Position numbers and translations under genes: made by a program
In this document: positions 54,459 through 62,670 of the stretch, one piece after another
Position numbering within the stretch: position 1 is the stretch's first letter
Layout of the letters: each line of letters opens with the position of its first letter
NCBI RefSeq assembly: GCF_014205845.1
Contig: NZ_JACHCR010000031.1
Coordinates: forward strand, 14,978 to 78,977
Reading direction: 5' to 3'
Source: Mucilaginibacter cryoferens
Lineage (GTDB): Bacteria > Bacteroidota > Bacteroidia > Sphingobacteriales > Sphingobacteriaceae
Length of the DNA: 64,000 nt
Notes under the pieces: generated by a model
The model's database searches: none
What the model was told of the DNA's origin: nothing
What the model saw: the letters and a program-made list of their open reading frames with translations, nothing else

Positions 54459-54677
54459 TCAAAGGCCCGGCCTACTAAATTCCCGTAGCGCATCCATCGT
54501 ATATCGGGATATATTACACTCCGTAACCGCAAAACCATAAACCCGTTTGAGAGTAGTTATGCTAATCCTCTTGTTTGTTTTCTCGTAAATCAGTTCAGAT
54601 AAGATCTTACAATGCAGGGGTTCAATATGTATGATACCTGTAGTTTTTAAAACTTCCATCTTTAATTCCAGCGTCAT
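54459..54677 (-). CDS. small HTH-like protein, possible truncated regulator
   Basis: This 72-aa protein (MTLELKMEVLKTTGIIH) contains CKILSELIYEKTNKRISITT followed by LKRVYGFA and ISRYTMDALREFS. In Pedobacter/Mucilaginibacter proteins this pattern forms an N-terminal DNA-binding-like domain with the 'kTxkxiSxxTLKRiyGF' signature. There it is usually followed by a larger domain; here it stops at once. It may be a complete small regulator or a truncated one. Confidence 0.45.
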   Translation of the reverse strand: MTLELKMEVLKTTGIIHIEPLHCKILSELIYEKTNKRISITTLKRVYGFAVTECNISRYTMDALREFSRPGL

Positions 54678-54758
54678 CTCTATGATAATCCAGATATCTA
54701 TCCTTTTTTTTAACAGGCAGCCCATTTTTATTCCATAACCACCAAAATGAAATCCATC

Positions 54759-55112
54759 TCAACAATTTTTACGGGTTAATGCACTCCGTTCTTCATAATA
54801 TAGCGCGACAACGGCTTTACCTAAGAGCGCGGGTTTATTCTTATCCAGAAGCCGTTTCCACCAGAATTTATATAATCTGGGATAGATCACCTTATCCAGA
54901 TTCTCCTCCCTTTTGAGATTTTCTAGTATCAATAGTTTATACATGACCTTACGGGAATGATCCACTACAGAATGAGATTTTTTGGTATAACCAAATTGCC
55001 TGTTCAAATCCCAATTAGTTTTGCCCGAAACGAGCAATTGTTCAAATATTTCTATATGCAGTGTTGAAAATTGTTTTGTCTTTAAATTGGGGCGACTCGT
55101 TTTTTTCTCCAT
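54759..55112 (-). CDS. small basic cytoplasmic protein, unknown
   Basis: This 117-aa Lys/Arg-rich protein begins MEKKTSRPNLKTKQFSTLHI. It has a mostly helical pattern (EIFEQLLVSGKTNWDLNRQF, SRKVMYKLLILENLKREEN). It is upstream of the small HTH-like gene on the same strand, 81 bp apart. The IFEQLLVSG-TNWDLNRQFGY segment could be a helix-turn-helix, but no family is recognised. Confidence 0.5.
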   Translation of the reverse strand: MEKKTSRPNLKTKQFSTLHIEIFEQLLVSGKTNWDLNRQFGYTKKSHSVVDHSRKVMYKLLILENLKREENLDKVIYPRLYKFWWKRLLDKNKPALLGKAVVALYYEERSALTRKNC

Positions 55113-55951
55113 GAGTTATACTAATGATGACATGATTTGAATAAATACGGTTGACATAAACACGCCACTGAATAAAAGGCCCACACCACAAGGTGTTGCG
55201 GAATATGGTAAGCTTACTAATGGATCAAATGAAATATCTTTAGTGAAGCCGGTCAAACAATGAACGGGCTATTATTCTTCCATTGCTATCGGAGACCTAT
55301 GGCTCCATCAGACCTACTCCAAAAACATTGGCAACCCATTACAGCGGCACAGATTAATATCGGTAATCACAGTTTCAATTTTGGAAATATCAATCAAAAT
55401 ACCAGCTCAGACAGCGGTATCCTTCAGACCTTGGCCACACTGTTGACGCATTATCCTGATTTTTTTTTCAACTGCTCCTTCTTTTGATCGTTCATAAATT
55501 TAATAACTTTGATTATGCCATACTTAGTTGATTACCTCCTCAGCCGGCTCCCATCCTCAAGCCACCCGATTTCGTCAAAAGCATTGATAACAACCGTTTT
55601 AATAGTATCTATCGATTAACATCTAACCATTTTGGCTATATTGCTATGCCTTAGTAGATACTATATTATGTATGCCGGCTCCGCTGCGAGGCTGAAAGTT
55701 TTGTTGGATTGCCCCGTTCCTTATTAATCAGGATTTGCGTAACTTTTAGCTGGCATATGTCAAATGTTTTTCTTTTTGAAAACGATGCAAAGAAGCGGTT
55801 TTACAGAAACATTGAAAAAAATAGAACTACTCACATCTACACTTGAAATATAAACATCTAACAGACAGTTGAATATTTTATCAGATAGGTTAAAAACGGG
55901 CCATACGATGCGAAATAAGGCTGCTTTTTTTCTTATAAAGAGATTTCGAGT
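55113..55951. other. long intergenic region with one repeated motif
   Basis: No gene is supported in these 840 bp; a plus-strand frame at 55260-55487 has no homology or coding bias that I can see. A GTAGATGTGAGTAG motif lies at 55827-55840 (minus strand). Confidence 0.4.
55827..55840 (-). promoter_or_regulatory. GTAG-N6-GTAG motif
   Basis: This is an exact 14-base copy of the motif at 52981, on the same strand, 112 bp past the end of the response regulator gene. A T-rich tract ending in TTTTTTTCAATG follows. No gene start lies at the 105-bp distance seen elsewhere. Confidence 0.35.
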
Positions 55952-56371
55952 TCAGGTATTGGATATAGATGATAGGATTTCAACAATTTCCCTGGTATGT
56001 ATCGGTTTGCGGATAAAATCGGTTACCATACTGAATTCTTTTGCTCTCATCAGATCATCGGGAGAAACAGAAGAGGAAACAACATATAATTTTACTTCCT
56101 TTTTGATTTGGAGTTTAATGACATCGAATTGTTCTAAAAACCCCCACCCATCCAGAACGGGCATATTGATATCAAGAAATATGATATCCGGAAGCTCCTC
56201 TGTGTAATTGATATTATATTTAATAAAATCAATAGCCTTTTGACCATCGCAAAACTCACTGACAATTGTACCAATCCTTGTTATGACAGTGATATTAGCA
56301 ATAATTTTTTTTGCCAAAAACGCACACGTAGGATCATCATCAACAAGAAAAATTTTTTTCGTTAAACTCAT
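55952..56371 (-). CDS. single-domain response regulator
   Basis: This 139-aa protein consists of one receiver domain: acidic pair in IFLVDDDPTCAF, phospho-Asp in DIIFLDINMPVLDGWGF, Ser/Thr switch in YVVSSSVSP and Lys in DFIRKPIH. There is no output domain, so it works as a phosphorelay intermediate or by protein contact. The ATG at 56371 is chosen over one seven codons upstream. It resembles the many lone receivers of Bacteroidota paired with orphan kinases; the kinase at 53039-54193 is a possible partner. Confidence 0.85.
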   Translation of the reverse strand: MSLTKKIFLVDDDPTCAFLAKKIIANITVITRIGTIVSEFCDGQKAIDFIKYNINYTEELPDIIFLDINMPVLDGWGFLEQFDVIKLQIKKEVKLYVVSSSVSPDDLMRAKEFSMVTDFIRKPIHTREIVEILSSISNT

Positions 56372-56392
56372 ATATGCTGTTTTAAAATTCAT

Positions 56393-57402
56393 TAAAAAAT
56401 TGAACTTCCTACCGGAACAAAATCTTCCTATGTGAAAACACTATTATTATACTTCTTCATATCATGGCAGTCTGAGTATCAATAATCGAAAGCCATGCTC
56501 TATAATGCGATTCTTACCTTTGGCTTAAATAATCCCGGGGGAACGATATTTAAAGGGATTAATAATCAGGTTCCCAAAAAATGTGATATATATATTTTAA
56601 CGATGGCCGTCGAACTTCTTTCCTGCATCAATAAATTCCGCATACGAGGATAATCATCGTACGTACCCGGAATACTATTTTCAGATCTTTTTACCATTTT
56701 AGTTATTAAATGAATACTGTAAATTTTCCAGGAAATCTCTTATTTATCGTTTTCTGTATTCATCGGCTTTTTCGGTGGCGCAGCTGTTCGTAACCATCCC
56801 TTTAACTGAAAGGTTAGGAAAACCCAAAAAAGAGCTAAAGAAGCGCACACTTAGTCCTGATAGCTAGTGTTTGTCCTCTTCTCCATCTTGCTCTAACATT
56901 TTATACTTTCTAAAATCCTTCATTGACCAGAATGCGCGTGACTGCCTACGGGACATTGACGTTTTCGATAAGTAAGTAAATAAAGAAGATCCGTTGGTTA
57001 AGTGCGCTGACGCACTACCCGGTTCAACAATGGCTCTCCACTGTGATCCAAAAAAAAGGCAAATTCTAATTTTACAGAATAATTTGCGCATATTTAATAG
57101 TACCAGTAGTAGCGCAAATAAACAGGTTGTGAAAAACATAGTCGCCACTCACATCTACGCAACATGCCAATAAACTATAAACCAACATATTAAATACATA
57201 AAAGCATTCCAATATTTATGTTATTATCATTTTATCTAACGGTTAGACCGTCCGATACCGATACCCACCTATTATAAATATCTACAACTCTGTCCTAAAA
57301 AGAGGGGTGACCTAAGTAACTGGAAAGGGGATTTTCCATGGCAAAATCGACAAGATCAGATGAAAGCAAGGCTGAACTGGCCCATCCCAAAAGCCCGGTA
57401 GA
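56393..57402. other. long intergenic region with a doubtful short frame
   Basis: A 94-aa minus-strand frame at 56864-57148 (MATMFFTTCLFALLLVLLNM, then a basic tail) could be a small membrane protein. It has no recognised relative, and its start overlaps the GTAGATGTGAGTGG motif at 57145. The rest of this kilobase shows nothing. Confidence 0.3.
57145..57158 (-). promoter_or_regulatory. GTAG-N6-GTgG motif, variant copy
   Basis: GTAGATGTGAGTGG on the minus strand, one base different from the copies at 52981 and 55827. GGCATG precedes it by a few bases, as at 52981, and GTTTTTCACAA follows. Confidence 0.3.
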
Positions 57403-57633
57403 TTATATCCGATATCTCAACGAGATGGACTTACCTATAGCAGCGGACAACCTAATCAGGTGATCATCGTCCGTATTTTCAAAAACCCAGCTTCCATTAT
57501 TCTTCACCATACGGTAATTAATATGCTCCAGCAAGATATCAAGGCATTTTGAATCCTTACTAACAGATAGCGGATTTACCAACTCAAAAGTGTAATCTTT
57601 TTTTTCGAATGTGATACGTAATATTTGTCCCAT
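57403..57633 (-). CDS. small cytoplasmic protein, MGQ family member 2
   Basis: This 76-aa protein (MGQILRITFEKKDYTFELV, ending AAIGKSISLRYRI) is the paralogue of the 51248-51478 product, with the same length and both ends conserved. It lies between two single-domain response regulator genes on the same strand, as its paralogue lies near the kinase group. Function unknown. Confidence 0.55.
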   Translation of the reverse strand: MGQILRITFEKKDYTFELVNPLSVSKDSKCLDILLEHINYRMVKNNGSWVFENTDDDHLIRLSAAIGKSISLRYRI

Positions 57634-57762
57634 ATGACCAGCAAAAATTAGCTATTCTAAGATTTTATACCTTTCCCAAATTAAGTGATCGGATTTCCGG
57701 CTGAATCGTGGCCCACACTTGCATGTGGAAGACCAATGTTTTCACATCCGACCTTTCCTAGT

Positions 57763-58146
57763 TCATTTCCCCGCCTTTTCCTGATAGATTAACCGCTCTC
57801 TAACACATTCTGTTACTTCCTTTAATGAAAAAGGTTTGTAAATCAACGCATCCGGCCCATAACTACTAAATATATCGAACGGTGGCGGACAAGTGGAAAT
57901 GATAATAACAACGATAGATGATGTTTTTGGATCGCTTTTAATCTGTCGGCAAAGCTCGCCCCCGTTAAAACGGGATAACAAGTTATAGTCCAATATAATC
58001 AAATCTGGTTGGTACCAATGGACTATCGGAATAAAATTATCGGTAAGACTAATACCTTTCGCCTCATGTCCTTCGCTGAGCATCACTTCTTTAATAATCT
58101 CCACAATAGCCACTTTACTATCGAGGATCAAAATTCGTTTTTTCAC
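57763..58146 (-). CDS. single-domain response regulator with altered acidic pocket
   Basis: This 127-aa receiver domain starts at GTG 58146 (KKRILILDSKVAIVEII). The frame upstream to 58233 encodes residues that do not fit the fold. The phospho-Asp (DLIILDYNLL) and Lys (LIYKPFSLKE) are present. The usual Asp-Asp/Glu-Asp metal pair is reduced to one Asp because the next residue is Ser (ILILDSK), which may lower phosphorylation or make it phosphate-independent. It lies downstream of the PorE-like gene across a probable terminator. Confidence 0.75.
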   Translation of the reverse strand: MKKRILILDSKVAIVEIIKEVMLSEGHEAKGISLTDNFIPIVHWYQPDLIILDYNLLSRFNGGELCRQIKSDPKTSSIVVIIISTCPPPFDIFSSYGPDALIYKPFSLKEVTECVRERLIYQEKAGK

Positions 58147-58186
58147 AATTGTTAGCGTGATTTTTAATAGGTCTAGAAAATATTCT

Positions 58187-58228
58187 AAAAAAAATAAATG
58201 TGCCTGGTGGCCGCTGTAAGAGCCGCCA
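58187..58228 (-). terminator. possible terminator after the T9SS-like operon
   Basis: On the minus strand TGGCGGCT and AGCGGCCA form a short stem with one mismatch (58208-58228), and a run of eight T (58187-58194) follows 14 bp later. It starts 20 bp after the stop of the OmpA-family gene. Confidence 0.35.
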
Positions 58229-58247
58229 GACAAATCGGGTCAACCGG

Positions 58248-60212
58248 TTATTGTTTTATAATTTTGAACTCAGTTCTTCTGTTTAACTGGTGTTCTTCTT
58301 CGCTACATTTTACACCATTCGCGCAACGGTTTAGCAATTTCGTTTCGCCATACCCCACGGCCGTGATCCTATTTCTGTTTATTCCCTTGGATATAATATA
58401 CTGGACAGCTGATTCAGCTCTTTTTTGGGATAAAATCATGTTATAGGCATCGTTACCCCGGCTGTCAGTATGAGATCCCAGTTCAATCCAGATCGTTGGG
58501 TTGTCTTTCATAATCTTAACGAGTTTATCCAATGCGAAGGCCGCATCCTTCCGGATATTCCATTTATCAAAGTCATAATAAATATCCTCTAGTCGGATGG
58601 CTTTATCAATCTCCACCGGTTCTAGGTAAAGATCCCGGTTCAACGTAGCGGATACGTTGAGATTTGTCGTTGACAATTCCTCAACGGCACTCCTGAAACT
58701 TGTTTTTTCTCCTGTTAAGCTATAATCTGACACCTCTTCGAGGTTAAATTTGAAGGTTCCACTTTCATCGGTCTGAACTTTTAGCGTTCCTCCACCCTGC
58801 TTGTCCAGAGTTACAATTGCGTTAGCTAGCGGACCACTTGTTTTTTTATTAAATACAATTCCGGTTAATCTCAAGGTTAAAATCTTTTGTTCTTTAAAAC
58901 TATAGATATCATCTTTACCTAACCCCTCTATTCTTTCCGATGCAAAATATCCGGTATTCGCGGAATTACATTTGTAAGCAAAGTCATCCTGCGGAGAATT
59001 GACGGGATAACCCAGGTTCAGGGGTGCACTGAAACTCCCATCGATATTAAGCGATTTGAAAATATCCAGTCCGCCCATACCCACATACCCATCACTACTG
59101 AAATACAGATTACTATCGCTATCTAGCGCTGGGGTTCGCTCATTGCCTGCTGTATTAACCACGGATAAGTTGAATGGCTTACCCCAGTTCCCAGTATCTG
59201 TTTTATGACAAACATAAATATCCGTTCCTCCCTTCCCTCCAGGCATATTTGAGACAAAATACAAACTTCTTCCGTCAGCGGTAATAAAGGGATCACCTAC
59301 CGACCAGTTATTTATATCGTTATATTTAAATGGAACGGGGGCCGACCATGTAGCCAAGGAATCGCTTTTCCGACTGCTGTAAATCTCTACATTAATGGTA
59401 GCCAATTTTCCATTTATATATTGGGGATTACGGGGTATCCGGGTGAGTGTAAAATACATTTCCTTACCATCTGCCGTAAAACTCGCTGCTCCTACATGGT
59501 ATTCGGTACCCGTGCTTAACGGGAATAGTATGCTACTGTCCCTATCACTATTATATATATATAACTTCAGGTAGCCGCTTCCGGTCCAGCCGTAAATATC
59601 CTTATCCGGTGCTTTCGCACCGTCAAATTTAAAAAACGGGCGATCTTGCTTAGTGGTTCCCGCAGCATGAAAACCACGATCAGACGAATAAACGATAGCA
59701 TTGTCAAATTGCACAGCACCCCAGTCTGACTGAGCACTGTTTAATCGCTTTTCATTTTTTATATAATACCGCTTCGGGTTTTTCATCCATAGAACTGCGG
59801 AATCACACGATAGATCCCACAAACGCCGTTGTGCAAGTGTAATTGCTTTATTGAGCTTTGCATATATCCGGTATTCTGCTTTAGCTTCATCATATTTAGA
59901 ATTATTCTGTAGCGCCTTAGCGTAACTCAAATGATCTTCCACATTGCTACCTGGTAAACTTATGGCAATCCCGTACCAGCTTTCAGTTGCTTTATAGTCA
60001 TGAATCAATGCGTTACAAGCTGCCAGTCGCTCTGCTGCATGGATAGTAGTTTTCTTTTTATAAGCCTGTTCATAAAGGTCAATGGCCTTATTATAGTTAA
60101 ATAGTTCATATTGAGTATCTGCCTCCTTCAGGATGTATTGAGCACTTACGGGTACTTGCAGCATAAAAACCAGCATTATAGCTAGGATAGTGCTTAATAA
60201 ACTTTTTTTCAT
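58248..60212 (-). CDS. PorE-like OmpA family protein with TPR and PD40 repeats
   Basis: This 654-aa exported protein (signal LVFMLQVPVSAQ) has TPR-like helices at about 25-120 (LFNYNKAIDLYEQAYKKKTT), WD40-like PD40 beta-propeller repeats at about 150-430 (GRSLYFVSNMPGGKGGTDIY, NLYFSSDGYVGMGGLDIF) and a carboxypeptidase-regulatory-like domain. The C-terminal OmpA peptidoglycan-binding domain has DIYYDFDKWNIR, ELGSHTDSRGNDAYNMILS and GYGETKLLNRC. The same order of domains occurs in T9SS PorE and in partners of PorP/SprF proteins. It lies 44 bp after the PorP/SprF gene and would anchor it to peptidoglycan. Confidence 0.88.
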   Translation of the reverse strand: MKKSLLSTILAIMLVFMLQVPVSAQYILKEADTQYELFNYNKAIDLYEQAYKKKTTIHAAERLAACNALIHDYKATESWYGIAISLPGSNVEDHLSYAKALQNNSKYDEAKAEYRIYAKLNKAITLAQRRLWDLSCDSAVLWMKNPKRYYIKNEKRLNSAQSDWGAVQFDNAIVYSSDRGFHAAGTTKQDRPFFKFDGAKAPDKDIYGWTGSGYLKLYIYNSDRDSSILFPLSTGTEYHVGAASFTADGKEMYFTLTRIPRNPQYINGKLATINVEIYSSRKSDSLATWSAPVPFKYNDINNWSVGDPFITADGRSLYFVSNMPGGKGGTDIYVCHKTDTGNWGKPFNLSVVNTAGNERTPALDSDSNLYFSSDGYVGMGGLDIFKSLNIDGSFSAPLNLGYPVNSPQDDFAYKCNSANTGYFASERIEGLGKDDIYSFKEQKILTLRLTGIVFNKKTSGPLANAIVTLDKQGGGTLKVQTDESGTFKFNLEEVSDYSLTGEKTSFRSAVEELSTTNLNVSATLNRDLYLEPVEIDKAIRLEDIYYDFDKWNIRKDAAFALDKLVKIMKDNPTIWIELGSHTDSRGNDAYNMILSQKRAESAVQYIISKGINRNRITAVGYGETKLLNRCANGVKCSEEEHQLNRRTEFKIIKQ

Positions 60213-60256
60213 CTTGTGTTTCGGTGATTTCATGACCCTGTTTATATGGGAAATTC

Positions 60257-61225
60257 TTAGAAATATCGCGGTGTATACATTCTTTGATTTTTTCGCGGAA
60301 AGGAATAGCCGATTGATATTTCATGCGTACCGCCACCATAGCCGTTCAAGGGGCCCAGCGCTATATCATAAGCATACCCAATTCTGAAATTACTGGTAGC
60401 CAACACCTGGACAGCCAGCACAGCAGCGCTCGGACTCTGCAGGTCATTTTGCAAATAGGCCTTATTATAAAGTTTAACTGTGGTACGGTATGACCCGCCC
60501 AACCACAATCGCTCGCCCATAATAATAAATGCATTTATGTCGAGACTAGTTGGCCCGGCATGATCATCCTTCAATAAAAAGGATGGTTTTAATAAGATGT
60601 CTTCTGACAAAGGGACCAACATCCCCGCGGTCAAATAATAGTGAACTTTAGGTTGGGGGATAAACTCATAACGGCTTCTATATGAATACTGTGAAACAAG
60701 GTTATCCGCAGAAATACCCGCATAATACCGGTCGTTGGCAAAATAAATTCCCACCCGCGCATCAGGTACTGTGTTGGTCTGCATACCCACGGGCTGATCT
60801 GGTTCTGGATCATTGGGATTAAGTTTAGACCCATCAAGCCCTAATTGTACAACCCCTACCCCCAGTCCCAGAGCCAGCCTGGAAGTTCCATCTTCATTGA
60901 ATCTTAATCGGTAGGCGTAGTTGGCATACGCAGCCAGGTTTCTCTGGGCGCCCAATTCGTCGTCTGATACCTGGAAGGCTAATCCAACATTGCCATCATT
61001 AGCGATCGCGTCTATCGCCAGGGACATTGTTTTAGGCGCACCCACGATACCGGTCCACTGATTACGGTAAAACGCTTGCGCGTTCAACTGCTCCTTATAG
61101 CCAGCGTATGCCGGATTAATATAGATGCCATTAAACATGTACTGACTAAATTGGGCGTCCTGCTGCGCATGAGCAAAATGACCAACCAACTGCAGTGTTA
61201 TAAAAAATATAAATATCTTTTTCAT
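60257..61225 (-). CDS. PorP/SprF family T9SS outer membrane protein
   Basis: This 322-aa protein has a signal (QLVGHFAHAQ) and the typical mature start QDAQFSQYMFNGIYINPAYA and GYKEQLNAQAFYRNQWTG. It ends in a beta-barrel (NFRIGYAYDIALGPLNGYGG, THEISIGYSF). Family members attach or secrete specific T9SS substrates, often large CHU_C proteins encoded next door, as SprF does for SprB. The CHU_C protein at 61283-62575 is the obvious partner, and the OmpA protein downstream is the usual third member. Confidence 0.93.
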   Translation of the reverse strand: MKKIFIFFITLQLVGHFAHAQQDAQFSQYMFNGIYINPAYAGYKEQLNAQAFYRNQWTGIVGAPKTMSLAIDAIANDGNVGLAFQVSDDELGAQRNLAAYANYAYRLRFNEDGTSRLALGLGVGVVQLGLDGSKLNPNDPEPDQPVGMQTNTVPDARVGIYFANDRYYAGISADNLVSQYSYRSRYEFIPQPKVHYYLTAGMLVPLSEDILLKPSFLLKDDHAGPTSLDINAFIIMGERLWLGGSYRTTVKLYNKAYLQNDLQSPSAAVLAVQVLATSNFRIGYAYDIALGPLNGYGGGTHEISIGYSFPRKNQRMYTPRYF

Positions 61226-61282
61226 TTTCTTTTAACTTTAAGCCGTACGGATGAAGTTTTTTCATCATTAGTGCTCACTTTT

Positions 61283-62575
61283 TTATTTTTTAAATTCTCT
61301 GATCAAGGTTACATACCCCTTAAATACCTGCCATTGTGATCCGGAATTCTCTTTGACACGCAACAGATAGTAGTAAGTACCTTCATTTAGGCCTGTACCT
61401 GCCCAATCATTTTTATAATTTTTAGTTTTAAAGACCTCGTTACCCCACCTGTTCACGATAATTAGTTCATTTTCCTGAAAAAGGTTCAAACCACGAATTT
61501 CAAACGTATCATTTGTACCATCCCCATTCGGTGTATATAGATTAGGAATAACTAAGCTGGCAACCGAAAATGAATATTTTGTAAACCATGCCCCATTAGT
61601 TATCATATCGGGGACCACATTGACATCATTACGGGTATGTACGCCCTCGGATGGATTAAGGCCGGCCACCTTATCCCATGATTCACCTCCCTGGTATTGT
61701 GTTATTGACGCGGTGGCGTCTTTAAACAAAGCCCCATTGGTGTTTTGATTGTGTTGTAATGTAACAGTAGCTTTTAAAGGGCCGGCGGCATAAATATTCC
61801 ACATCCTGTCCATGCCCTGGTCTACTGCTATCCCCGTTTTATTGGCCGCAAGATAGTCTTGCACACTTACAAACAACATTCCCTGTGATGTAGGTGTTAT
61901 TGTTGCCGGAGTATAATCACCCTCGGAAATACCCACAGGAAATACAAATGGCGAACCGTCCGCATAATCCTTAACCATATGACCGCTTGTGCTATTATCC
62001 GTCACAACCATGCGGTCCGCGCTGTAATTGGTAATAATCCCTGTTTTGCTAAAAACAAGATCATGTCCATTTAGAATGATGTCGCCATGATCCGCCGCCA
62101 TGTCGACGGCCGCACCTATATTCAATGTCGCAGACTGGACGCCGGGAGGATTTTGGGTACCATAACCAGGATCAGTTAAATCGGTTAAAAGAATATTTCT
62201 ATTGTTGCTGTGCACAATGGTAAGGCCTATAAAACCACCGTTGTTCCCATCAATATTTGTCGGCCCCGAAGGCATATCAACATAAAAAGGGTTATCGCCG
62301 GGATTATAGATTACAATTTTACCCTTTCCGCTGAAGGTAGCGCCGGGGGCGATCCAGATGTTTTTGCTCCATATCTCCAGCGTACCATCAATTACCCAGT
62401 TTGCCTGGGGGCCAAAATAACTACCCTCCGAAAATCGCATTTCCGTACTCCCGGCAGCGATATATACTGTCGAATTGTCAACCGTGGTGCTACCCGCTCC
62501 CTTTTGGGCATATCCATTTATACCAGCAAATATCCATGTGGCTGCTAAAAATATCTTGAATATCTGTCTATTCAT
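61283..62575 (-). CDS. T9SS type B (CHU_C) sorted surface protein
   Basis: This 430-aa exported protein (signal [11 protein letters not shown]) has a beta-rich passenger ([38 protein letters not shown]). Its C-terminal gliding-motility-associated domain has [39 protein letters not shown] and [12 protein letters not shown]. That domain targets proteins to the type IX secretion system. The ATG at 62575 gives a proper signal; the frame upstream to 62674 does not. The adjacent PorP/SprF is its likely export partner. The passenger may be an adhesin; its ligand is unknown. Confidence 0.9.
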   Translation of the reverse strand: MNRQIFKIFLAATWIFAGINGYAQKGAGSTTVDNSTVYIAAGSTEMRFSEGSYFGPQANWVIDGTLEIWSKNIWIAPGATFSGKGKIVIYNPGDNPFYVDMPSGPTNIDGNNGGFIGLTIVHSNNRNILLTDLTDPGYGTQNPPGVQSATLNIGAAVDMAADHGDIILNGHDLVFSKTGIITNYSADRMVVTDNSTSGHMVKDYADGSPFVFPVGISEGDYTPATITPTSQGMLFVSVQDYLAANKTGIAVDQGMDRMWNIYAAGPLKATVTLQHNQNTNGALFKDATASITQYQGGESWDKVAGLNPSEGVHTRNDVNVVPDMITNGAWFTKYSFSVASLVIPNLYTPNGDGTNDTFEIRGLNLFQENELIIVNRWGNEVFKTKNYKNDWAGTGLNEGTYYYLLRVKENSGSQWQVFKGYVTLIREFKK

Positions 62576-62670
62576 CAAATTTATGGGGTGTGCCTTAAGC
62601 ATAAAAAATGCGCCTTTCAAATTCTGTCTTTTTAACTGCTGCTGATAAAGCAAATGGTTACGTCTTGTTA

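Noticed and set aside
55260..55487. 75-aa plus-strand frame in the 55-56 kb gap
   Set aside because: No similarity, signal or operon context; it has only an ATG and open length by chance.
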